Part shown: positions 13,745 to 24,991 of the stretch, one piece after another
Layout: every line of letters begins with the position of its first letter
How positions within the stretch are numbered: position 1 is the first letter of the stretch
Assembly: GCA_964498585.1 (NCBI GenBank)
Contig: CAZCHH010000051.1
Location: 1-24,991, forward strand
Direction of reading: 5' to 3'
Source: JAAYJM01 sp964498585
GTDB taxonomy: Bacteria > Bacteroidota > Ignavibacteria > Kapaibacteriales > UBA2268
Length of the DNA: 24,991 bases
The notes under the pieces: generated by a model
What the model saw: only the letters and a program-made list of their open reading frames with translations
What the model was told of the DNA's origin: nothing
Database searches by the model: none
Translations under genes and position numbers: made by a program

Positions 13745-14125
13745 ATGTCAGCTATAGTTGAAGAATTAGTTGAGAAAATATCTAATTTAACCCTTCTCGA
13801 AGCATCAGAATTAAAGAAGGCATTAGAAGAAAAATTCGGTGTTACCGCAGCAGCCCCAATGATGATGGCTGGCGCAGCAGCACCTGCAGCAGCAGAAGCA
13901 AAAGAAGAAGAAAAAACTGAATTCGACGTAGAACTAACCGAAGTCGGCGATAAAAAACTTAATGTTATTAAAGTTATCCGTGAACTTACTGGCTTAGGGC
14001 TCAAAGAAGCAAAAGATTTAGTTGAAGGCGCTCCAAAAGTTGTTAAAGAACAATGCTCTAAGCAAGAAGCTGAAGATATTAAAAAGAAAATTGAAGAGCA
14101 AGGTGCCAAAGTTACTTTAAAGTAA
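13745..14125 (+). CDS. rplL: 50S ribosomal protein L7/L12
   Basis: This 126-residue stalk protein recruits translation GTPases. The N-terminal dimerisation domain is residues about 1-33. A flexible Ala/Met/Pro-rich hinge (about 34-52, AAAPMMMAGAAAPAAAEAK) follows. The C-terminal globular domain has the factor-binding segment KLNVIKVIRELTGLGLKEAKDLVE. A good Shine-Dalgarno (AAGGAGA) precedes the ATG. The 318-bp region after it is structured and leads to rpoB. Confidence 0.98.
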   Translation: MSAIVEELVEKISNLTLLEASELKKALEEKFGVTAAAPMMMAGAAAPAAAEAKEEEKTEFDVELTEVGDKKLNVIKVIRELTGLGLKEAKDLVEGAPKVVKEQCSKQEAEDIKKKIEEQGAKVTLK

Positions 14126-14277
14126 TTTTATTTAATTTACTCTTATTCTTTTTGCTAGTTTAGCTCCTGTTTGTTTTTTTATTTAAATTTTTTATGATTT
14201 CAAGGATAAATACTAAATAGGTTTAGCTGAATAAAATGAATGAGAGAAAAATACAAACAAAAATAAATCATACTTTT

Positions 14278-14392
14278 TTACCAAAAAACTCCAGGAAAAG
14301 GAGTAGTAATTATTTGGTAATTTCAATATACAATATAACTAGGATTTTTTGTTAAAGTTATAACACAAGGGATAGCTATGCAAAAAATCCTA
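14278..14392 (+). promoter_or_regulatory. Structured rplL-rpoB leader (hairpins, possible attenuator)
   Basis: The 318-bp rplL-rpoB gap holds two clear structures. First, TTACCAAA (14278-14285) pairs with TTTGGTAA (14313-14320) and encloses a second stem, ACTCC/GGAGT (14288-14292, 14300-14304). Second, a perfect 12-bp inverted repeat (14340-14351 and 14381-14392, TAGGATTTTTTG against CAAAAAATCCTA) has a 29-nt loop and is followed by TTTTTATTATAA, which is terminator-like. A mini-ORF (14378-14404) overlaps the 3' arm. In E. coli this same gap holds an attenuator and an RNase III site; here the role is inferred only from position and structure. Confidence 0.5.
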
Positions 14393-14404
14393 TTTTTATT
14401 ATAA
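14378..14404 (+). other. 8-codon mini-ORF MQKILFLL in the rpoB leader
   Basis: AAGGGA (14367-14372) stands 5 nt before an ATG that opens the eight-codon frame MQKILFLL, ended by TAA. Codons 2-5 are exactly the 3' arm of the 12-bp inverted repeat, so ribosomes on this frame would keep the hairpin from forming. It could be a leader peptide. It could equally be chance, since the frame is very short. Confidence 0.3.
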
Positions 14405-14432
14405 AAGTCGAAATATATTATTGATATAAAAT

Positions 14433-14446
14433 AAGGAGGTCAAGTG
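14433..14446 (+). promoter_or_regulatory. Strong Shine-Dalgarno with GTG start of rpoB
   Basis: AAGGAGGT (14433-14440) is a full anti-16S match just 3 nt before the GTG at 14444. Most other starts in this window have weak or no such site. The site decides the rpoB start, because no ATG lies near. Confidence 0.8.
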
Positions 14447-17400
14447 GAAAACAATAATATCAATGATGAGAAAATTTTAGAATCAAATGATGAATTAGTT
14501 AGATTAAGGAAGCGAATCACATTTTCTAAGACAAAAGTTAAAAACAAATATCCAGACCTGCTCAATATCCAATTGAACGCTTATGAAGATTTTTTGCAAG
14601 AAGAGATTCCTACACAAAATCGCGTTAATAAAGGATTGCAACTTGCATTCAGAAATAATTTCCCTATTGAAGATGCTTCTTCAATCTATCAACTTGAGTT
14701 CTTGGATTATTCACTCGAAAAACCCAAATACACTGAAACTGAGTGCAGAGAACGCGAATTAACCTATTCGAAACCGCTTAAAGCTCGTCTGCTTCTTTCA
14801 AGCAAAGCGGATAAGGATTCTGAAGATTATCAGGATTCTGATGAACAAATTGTTTATCTTGGCAACATTCCGGCTATGACTCCACGTGGAACATTTATTA
14901 TTAATGGAGCTGAACGTGTGATTGTTACTCAATTGCACCGCTCTCCGGGTGTTTTCTTTGATGATACTTTACATCCAAACGGAACTAGAATTTATACTGC
15001 ACGAATTATACCTTTTCGCGGCTCCTGGGTTGAATTTATTACTGATATTCATGATGTAATTTATGCTTATATTGACAGGAAGAAAAAATTTCCTGTTACT
15101 ACTCTTTTAAGAGCTTTGGGCTTTTCTTCTGATGAGCAAATAATGAACTTATTTGAACTTTCAGAAGATGTCGAAAAAGACCAATTAAACGAAGAACTTT
15201 TAGGTAGAAGAATCGCATCAGACATAGTTGACCTCCAAACAGGAGAGATTATTGCTACACGCGATATGATAATGACCGAAGAATTACTCAGTTTACTTCA
15301 AAACACTGAAATTTCTCCACTTAAAGTTTTTAACTATAAAGATGCTTCTGATGAACCTCTGATAGCGAAAACTTTAACCAAAGATTTGACTCGAAATCAA
15401 GAAGATGCTTTAGAAGCTATTTACAAGCAATTGCGTTCAACCGATGCACCAGACCTTGAAACTGCTAAAGCATTAATTGATAAATTATTCTTCAATCCCA
15501 AAAGATATGATTTAGGTATTGTTGGAAGATTTAGGATTAATCAAAAATTAAAGCTGAATATCGATTCAGATACTACGACTCTTACTATTGAAGACTTCGT
15601 TGCTATTCTTAAACATTTAATAAAATTACACGAGCAAAAGCAATCTGGAGACGATATTGACCATTTAGGAAATCGTCGTGTCCGCACAGTTGGAGAGCAA
15701 TTAACTGCTCAGTTTAATGTCGGTTTGGCTCGTATGGCTCGAACTATAAGAGAAAAACTTGGTATTCATGAAAATGAAAAATACCGCCCGAGCGATTTGG
15801 TTAATGCAAGAACAATTACTTCTGTTGTAAATCAGTTTTTTGGTACAAATCAGCTTTCTCAATTTATGGACCAGACGAATCCTTTGGCAGAGTTAACTCA
15901 TAAAAGAAGAACATCTGCTTTAGGTCCCGGTGGTTTAACCCGGGAAAGAGCCGGTTTTGAGGTCAGAGACGTTCACTATACTCACTATGGACGCTTATGC
16001 CCTATTGAAACACCTGAAGGTCCTAACATTGGATTGATATCCTCACTTGCTATTCATGCTCGCATTAATGACCTTGGTTTCATTGAAACTCCATACAGAA
16101 GAGTAGTTGACGGTTTTGTTACTGATGAAATTGTTTACTTAACTGCCGAAAAAGAAGATTTATATAATATGATTCCAGCTTCTACCGAAATAGATGATAA
16201 AGGAAAAATTCTAGGTGAAAAAGTTAAAGCAAGAAGTATGGGCGACTTTCCAGTTCTTCCTCCTAATGAAATTCACTTTATGGATATTTCAACAGACCAT
16301 ATAACCAGTGCAGCTACTTCTTTAATTCCTTTCCTTGAACACGACGATGCTAATCGTGCTTTGATGGGTTCAAATATGCAACGACAAGCTGTTCCTTTAC
16401 TTCGACCGAAAGCTCCAATTGTTGGAACTGGAATGGAAGCTAAAATTGCGAAAGATTCCAGAACATTGTTACTTGCTGAAGGTGATGGAGTTGTTGAATA
16501 TGTTTGCTCAGAATATATCAGAATTAGATATGATAAAACAGAAGATGAAGAACATGAAATGTTGAATTTTGATAGTAAAAAAGTAATTAATTATCCTTTA
16601 CTAAAATTCTTTAGAACTAATCAGGATACTTGTATCAATCAAAAACCAATAGTTAGAGCTGGTGATAGGGTAGTAAAAGGTATGCCTATAGCAGATGGTT
16701 CTTCAACAGACAAAGGCGAACTTGCTCTCGGCCAAAACGTACTTGTTGCATTTATGCCCTGGAGAGGATATAATTTTGAAGATGCTATTATTATATCAGA
16801 ACGACTTGTTGCTTATGATTACTTTACTTCTATTCACGTTGAAGAATTTACTTTGCAGGTAAGAGATACTAAGAGAGGGGAAGAAGAATTTACACGCGAG
16901 ATACCAAATGTTAGCGATGAAGCCACTAAAGAACTTGATGAAAACGGAGTTATTCGCGTTGGTGCAAAGGTTAGCGAAGGTGATATACTTATTGGAAAAA
17001 TTACTCCCAAGGGCGAAACAGACCCAACACCAGAAGAAAAACTCTTACGTGCAATCTTTGGTGATAAAGCCGGTGATGTAAAAGATGTTTCTCTTAAAGC
17101 CACTCCCGGACTTAAAGGCGTTGTAATCAATACAAAAATATTTTCACGTAAAGCTATTCCTTCTGAAAAAGATGCAAAACAAGATGAGAAAAAAAGACAA
17201 AATCAGTTGACCAGATTAGAAAATGAAGCAATTTCCAATTTAGATAGTGATTATGTTGCTCGGTTAGCAAAGCTTCTTGATAGTCAAAAAATACTCGGAT
17301 TAAGCTTGCATAATGGGACTGTAATCTTTAGAAGCGGTTCAAAAGTTACAGCAGAACAAGTAAAAAAGAAATTCGACGAAAAACAGCTAAAACCAGAATT

Positions 17401-18280
17401 TATTCTTGCAGATTCAAAAGTTCTTTCAAATGCAGAAAAAAATGAATTATTTGTTAAAATGACAAAGAATTATAAGCAGAAAAGAGATGAAATTATTGCA
17501 GATTTTCAGGCAGAAAGAAACAAGATTATCTCCGGAGATGAGCTTCAACCTGGTATTCTTCAAATGGCTAAAGTTTATATTGCTAAGAAAAGAAAATTGC
17601 AAGTAGGTGATAAAATGGCTGGACGACATGGAAATAAAGGTATTGTTTCGAAAATTGTTCCAGTTGAAGATATGCCATTCTTACCCGATGGAACTTCAGT
17701 TGATATAGTATTAAACCCACTTGGTGTACCTTCAAGAATGAACCTCGGGCAGCTTTATGAAACTGCTCTCGGATGGGCTGGTTCTTTATTAGGTAAACAT
17801 TTTGCTACAGCAATTTTCGATGGCGCTCAATGGGAAGACGTTTCTTCATATTTAGAAATGGCAAAACTTCCAGAAAATGGTAAAACTATTCTTTATGATG
17901 GACATACCGGAGTTCCTTTCGACAATTTAGTTACTGTTGGTGTAATTTATATGCTTAAACTATCTCATTTGGTTGAAGATAAAATTCATGCCCGTTCTAT
18001 TGGTCCATACTCATTAATTACCCAGCAACCTCTTGGCGGAAAAGCACAATTTGGTGGACAGCGTCTTGGAGAAATGGAAGTTTGGGCGTTGGAAGCTTAT
18101 GGTGCTGCTTTTACTTTGCAAGAAATGATTACTCTTAAATCAGATGATGTGCAAGGTAGAGCTAAAATGTATGAAGCAATTGTTAAAGGTGATAATATGC
18201 CAGTGCCAAGCATTCCTGAGTCGTTCAATGTTCTTGAAAGAGAATTACAGGGTCTTTGCTTAGATTTAAAGAAAGAATAG
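14444..18280 (+). CDS. rpoB: DNA-directed RNA polymerase subunit beta
   Basis: This 1278-residue beta subunit is complete. The rifampicin-binding cluster is intact (FGTNQLSQFMDQTNPL, Gly467 onward, then THKRRTSALGPGG). Asp476, His486 and Ser491 stand at the positions of E. coli Asp516, His526 and Ser531, so no common resistance change is seen. HGNKGIVSKIVP and the C-terminal clamp segment (GGQRLGEMEVWALEAYGA) are present. A charged, coiled insertion at about residues 900-1045 (Lys/Glu-rich) lies before the KLQVGDKMAGRHGNKG segment, a place where lineage-specific inserts are common. It starts with GTG after a strong Shine-Dalgarno. A 292-bp gap with a repeat copy separates it from rpoC. Confidence 0.99.
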   Translation: MENNNINDEKILESNDELVRLRKRITFSKTKVKNKYPDLLNIQLNAYEDFLQEEIPTQNRVNKGLQLAFRNNFPIEDASSIYQLEFLDYSLEKPKYTETECRERELTYSKPLKARLLLSSKADKDSEDYQDSDEQIVYLGNIPAMTPRGTFIINGAERVIVTQLHRSPGVFFDDTLHPNGTRIYTARIIPFRGSWVEFITDIHDVIYAYIDRKKKFPVTTLLRALGFSSDEQIMNLFELSEDVEKDQLNEELLGRRIASDIVDLQTGEIIATRDMIMTEELLSLLQNTEISPLKVFNYKDASDEPLIAKTLTKDLTRNQEDALEAIYKQLRSTDAPDLETAKALIDKLFFNPKRYDLGIVGRFRINQKLKLNIDSDTTTLTIEDFVAILKHLIKLHEQKQSGDDIDHLGNRRVRTVGEQLTAQFNVGLARMARTIREKLGIHENEKYRPSDLVNARTITSVVNQFFGTNQLSQFMDQTNPLAELTHKRRTSALGPGGLTRERAGFEVRDVHYTHYGRLCPIETPEGPNIGLISSLAIHARINDLGFIETPYRRVVDGFVTDEIVYLTAEKEDLYNMIPASTEIDDKGKILGEKVKARSMGDFPVLPPNEIHFMDISTDHITSAATSLIPFLEHDDANRALMGSNMQRQAVPLLRPKAPIVGTGMEAKIAKDSRTLLLAEGDGVVEYVCSEYIRIRYDKTEDEEHEMLNFDSKKVINYPLLKFFRTNQDTCINQKPIVRAGDRVVKGMPIADGSSTDKGELALGQNVLVAFMPWRGYNFEDAIIISERLVAYDYFTSIHVEEFTLQVRDTKRGEEEFTREIPNVSDEATKELDENGVIRVGAKVSEGDILIGKITPKGETDPTPEEKLLRAIFGDKAGDVKDVSLKATPGLKGVVINTKIFSRKAIPSEKDAKQDEKKRQNQLTRLENEAISNLDSDYVARLAKLLDSQKILGLSLHNGTVIFRSGSKVTAEQVKKKFDEKQLKPEFILADSKVLSNAEKNELFVKMTKNYKQKRDEIIADFQAERNKIISGDELQPGILQMAKVYIAKKRKLQVGDKMAGRHGNKGIVSKIVPVEDMPFLPDGTSVDIVLNPLGVPSRMNLGQLYETALGWAGSLLGKHFATAIFDGAQWEDVSSYLEMAKLPENGKTILYDGHTGVPFDNLVTVGVIYMLKLSHLVEDKIHARSIGPYSLITQQPLGGKAQFGGQRLGEMEVWALEAYGAAFTLQEMITLKSDDVQGRAKMYEAIVKGDNMPVPSIPESFNVLERELQGLCLDLKKE

Positions 18281-18363
18281 TTTAGTTTGTATCTAAGTTT
18301 ATTTAATAAACTATACTCTTAAGCGTGTTGTGCTTGCACACAAGAATAATTATAATAATAATC

Positions 18364-18435
18364 TTGTCATTCCGAGCGCAGCGAGGAATCTGATAACCAA
18401 GATATGTGAGATACCTCACTTTGTTCGGAATAACA
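18364..18435. repeat. Palindromic repeat between rpoB and rpoC, copy 4
   Basis: The element starts GTCATTCCGAGCGCAGCGAG and ends TTGTTCGGAATAAC, so its ends are imperfect inverted repeats; GGAATCT and AGATACCT form the inner part. It is a shorter variant (TCCGA type) of the TCTGA family seen elsewhere in the window. A second small hairpin (TTGTGC/GCACA, about 18330) lies just before it. Confidence 0.82.
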
Positions 18436-18455
18436 TACAAATAAATATATATTAT

Positions 18456-18489
18456 TTTGTACTCAAGCAATAAGCTTATGATATATTTG
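18456..18489 (+). promoter_or_regulatory. Candidate internal promoter before rpoC
   Basis: TTTG (18456-18459), a 22-nt spacer and TATATTTG (18482-18489) fit the Bacteroidota pattern apart from a slightly long spacer. It lies after the repeat and 83 nt before rpoC, and would let rpoC be transcribed apart from rpoB. Confidence 0.35.
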
Positions 18490-18572
18490 AAATATAAAAT
18501 TATTTTTTAGATACAGGTTGCTTATTACTTAAAAATTATGAAAATATTACTAAATGTTTAAGGAGCAATTAA

Positions 18573-22862
<4,290 letters not shown>

Positions 22863-22890
22863 TAAATTTTTTTTAAAAAGAGGGCTGTAG

Positions 22891-24780
22891 ATGAGAAAAT
22901 GGAAAATTGAAGATTCAAGTGAACTTTACGCTATTAATGGCTGGGGAAATGGCTATTTTGACATTAATCAAGAAGGTAATGTCATTGTTACCCCAAGAAA
23001 AAATGGCGTATCAATTGATTTAAAAGAATTAGTTGATGAACTTCAGTTGAAAGATGTATCTTTGCCGGTACTGCTTCGTTTTCCAGATATTCTTGACGAT
23101 AGAATTGAAACTATTTCAAAATGCTTTGAAACAGCATCTAATGAATATGGCTTCAAAGGGAAATATTATACTATTTATCCTATTAAGGTAAATCAGGTTA
23201 GACCGGTTGTCGAAGAAATTATGCGATATGGAATTAAATTCAATATCGGACTTGAAGCTGGCTCAAAACCAGAACTTCATGCTGTGCTTGCCATTACAAA
23301 CAATCCTGAAGCACTTATTATTTGCAACGGTTATAAAGATGAAGATTTTATTCAATTAGCTCTGCTTGCTCACAAAATGGGCAAGCAGATTTTTATTGTT
23401 GTTGAAAAGCTCAATGAACTAAAACTTATTATTGAACTTTCTAAAAAATTAAGAGTTAAACCAAATATCGGCATACGAATAAAACTTGCAAGCTCTGGTG
23501 CAGGGAAATGGGAAGATTCCGGAGGAGACCAAAGCAAATTTGGGCTTAATGCAAGCGAATTGCTTGAAGCAATTCAAATTGCTTCCGACAACAAAGTCCT
23601 TGATTGTGTTAAACTAATTCATTTCCATCTTGGTAGTCAAATCACAAAAATCAGAAAAATAAAAAATGGGCTTCGGGAATGCTCACAATTCTATGTTCAG
23701 TTAAAAAAACTCGGCTGTAATATACAATTTGTAGATATAGGAGGTGGTCTCGGAGTTGATTATGATGGCTCTCGGACCTCAAGTCCAAGCAGTATTAATT
23801 ATTCTATTCAGGAGTATGTTAATGATGCTATTTATATGATTCAAGATGCTTGCGATAAAAACGATTTACCTCATCCGAACATTGTTTCTGAATCTGGACG
23901 CTCGCTTACTGCTCATCATTCTGTTCTTGTCTTTGATGTTCTTGAAACTACAACTCTTCCTTCCTGGAATGATAATGAGCTTGTTAATGAAGATGACCAT
24001 GAAATTGTATTAGAACTATACAATATTTTCAACAATTTATCACAATCAACAATGCTTGAAAGCTGGCATGATGCACAGCAATTGCGTGAAGATGCCTTGG
24101 ATTTGTTTTCTCTTGGTATGCTTGATTTAAAAACAAGAGCTCAAGTGGAACGTCTCTTTTGGAGTATTGCAAATGAAGTTTATAGTTTGTCTGCTGAGAT
24201 GAAACATCCACCTGAAGAATTGAGAAACCTTTCTAAAATGCTTGCTGATAAGTACTTCTGCAATTTTTCCTTATTCCAATCATTACCAGATTCCTGGGCA
24301 ATTGACCAGATTTTCCCGATTATGCCAATTCACCGTTTGAGCGAAAAGCCAAACCGCGTTGCTACAATTCAAGATATTACCTGTGATTCTGATGGCAAGA
24401 TTGACCATTTTATCGGTATTAAAAACTTTTCCAATAATTTGCCTATTCATGAGTTAAAACCTAATTATCCTTACTATCTCGGTGTGTTCTTAGTTGGAGC
24501 TTATCAGGAAATATTGGGTGATTTGCATAATCTTTTTGGAGATACCAATGCAGTCCATATTACTGTAAAAGATGATAGTTATGAAATTCAGCAAATTATT
24601 GATGGCGAAACAGTTGCTGAAGTTTTAGATTATGTCCAGTACAGCGCAAAACGTCTTGTAAGGATTATGGAAACCTGGGTTACTGCATCAGTGAAAGAAG
24701 GCAAAATATCAACTCAGGAAGGTAAAGAATTCCTTTCTAATTACCGCTCAGGCCTTTATGGATATACATATTTAGAGTAA
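22891..24780 (+). CDS. speA: Biosynthetic arginine decarboxylase
   Basis: This 629-residue enzyme turns arginine into agmatine and CO2, the first step of the agmatine route to putrescine and spermidine. It is a PLP enzyme of fold type III (alanine-racemase-like barrel). The PLP lysine is Lys99 in YPIKVNQ, and the barrel carries HFHLGSQI (244-251), DIGGGLGVDYDG (282-293) and ESGRSLTAHH (334-343). The N-terminal WGNGYFDINQEG and the C-terminal YRSGLYGYTYLE are typical of SpeA, and the length is normal. AGAGGG precedes the ATG. It lies only 28 bp after rpoC, so it may be co-transcribed with the RNA polymerase genes, which is an unusual neighbour. No spermidine-synthesis gene follows inside the window. 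Confidence 0.95.
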   Translation: MRKWKIEDSSELYAINGWGNGYFDINQEGNVIVTPRKNGVSIDLKELVDELQLKDVSLPVLLRFPDILDDRIETISKCFETASNEYGFKGKYYTIYPIKVNQVRPVVEEIMRYGIKFNIGLEAGSKPELHAVLAITNNPEALIICNGYKDEDFIQLALLAHKMGKQIFIVVEKLNELKLIIELSKKLRVKPNIGIRIKLASSGAGKWEDSGGDQSKFGLNASELLEAIQIASDNKVLDCVKLIHFHLGSQITKIRKIKNGLRECSQFYVQLKKLGCNIQFVDIGGGLGVDYDGSRTSSPSSINYSIQEYVNDAIYMIQDACDKNDLPHPNIVSESGRSLTAHHSVLVFDVLETTTLPSWNDNELVNEDDHEIVLELYNIFNNLSQSTMLESWHDAQQLREDALDLFSLGMLDLKTRAQVERLFWSIANEVYSLSAEMKHPPEELRNLSKMLADKYFCNFSLFQSLPDSWAIDQIFPIMPIHRLSEKPNRVATIQDITCDSDGKIDHFIGIKNFSNNLPIHELKPNYPYYLGVFLVGAYQEILGDLHNLFGDTNAVHITVKDDSYEIQQIIDGETVAEVLDYVQYSAKRLVRIMETWVTASVKEGKISTQEGKEFLSNYRSGLYGYTYLE

Positions 24781-24889
24781 AGCTTTCATTTATAATTTGA
24801 CATTTCGCTCATTATACAATTACTCCCAAAAACTTTGTTTTTTTAGCAACATTTTATCCAAACCGCTAACAATAAAATCAATATAATCT

Positions 24890-24972
24890 GTCATTTCGAA
24901 GCGCAGCGAGAAATCTCACAAGTCATTGCTAACCATAGAGTTTGAGATTCCTCAGGTTGTTTCGGAATGAAC
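24890..24972. repeat. Palindromic repeat after speA, copy 5
   Basis: It starts GTCATTTCGAAGCGCAGCGA and ends GGTTGTTTCGGAATGAAC; GAAATCTCA and TGAGATTCC pair inside. It belongs to the same family as the rpoB-rpoC copy (TTCGA/TCCGA type). It lies 109 nt after speA, near the window edge, and no gene is visible in 24781-24991. Confidence 0.8.
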
Positions 24973-24991
24973 TGTATTAAAAAGCAAATTT

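Noticed and set aside
13717..14109. 130-residue minus-strand frame opposite rplL
   Set aside because: Ser/Ala-rich shadow of the rplL frame; rplL is certain.

Overview
The window comes from an AT-rich bacterium of the Bacteroidota/Chlorobiota (FCB) side of the tree. Three things support this. Two exported proteins end in Por-secretion (type IX secretion, T9SS) C-terminal sorting domains. Promoters fit the Bacteroidota-type TTTG - about 20 nt - TAnnTTTG pattern, best seen before the tRNA cluster. The secE-nusG-rplKAJL-rpoBC order is standard for bacteria. I cannot place the genus. The sorting domains, BNR proteins and low GC would suit an Ignavibacteria/Kapabacteria-like lineage, but this is inference.

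Layout. 1-1.2 kb is decayed accessory DNA: a DUF6922-like antitoxin candidate, the two ends of an AbiEii-like nucleotidyltransferase whose middle is missing, and a DUF4180 protein that also lacks its middle. 1.5-4.2 kb (minus strand) is a two-gene protease operon, a rhomboid followed by an exported S9 prolyl-oligopeptidase-type enzyme. 4.3-6.5 kb (plus) holds a LipM-like octanoyltransferase and an exported thioredoxin-fold protein. 7.0-9.6 kb (minus) holds two T9SS-sorted secreted proteins, one with six Asp-box (BNR) repeats and one unusually cysteine-rich. 9.9-10.5 kb is a gamma-carbonic-anhydrase-like hexapeptide protein.

From 10.6 kb to the right edge lies the core gene-expression block: tRNA-Tyr, tRNA-Gly(TCC), tRNA-Gly(CCC), tRNA-Thr, tRNA-Trp, secE, nusG, rplK, rplA, rplJ, rplL, rpoB, rpoC, then a biosynthetic arginine decarboxylase (speA) only 28 bp after rpoC. 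The tuf gene that often sits between tRNA-Thr and tRNA-Trp is absent, and the rpsL-rpsG-fusA genes that often follow rpoC are replaced by speA.

The most distinctive non-coding features are: (a) a family of modular palindromic interspersed repeats (GTCATTCTGA... / ...TCAGAATGAC) in at least five intergenic gaps, including one between rpoB and rpoC; (b) a structured rplL-rpoB leader with a nested hairpin, a 12-bp inverted repeat, an 8-codon mini-ORF that overlaps its 3' arm, and a consensus Shine-Dalgarno before a GTG start; (c) three tandem copies of the rplK stop-codon region between rplK and rplA; and (d) a duplicated tRNA-Gly whose second copy has changed anticodon. I saw no CRISPR array, rRNA, transposase or integrase. 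I found no clear new multi-gene system; the best candidates for undescribed biology are the modular repeat family and the rpoB leader.
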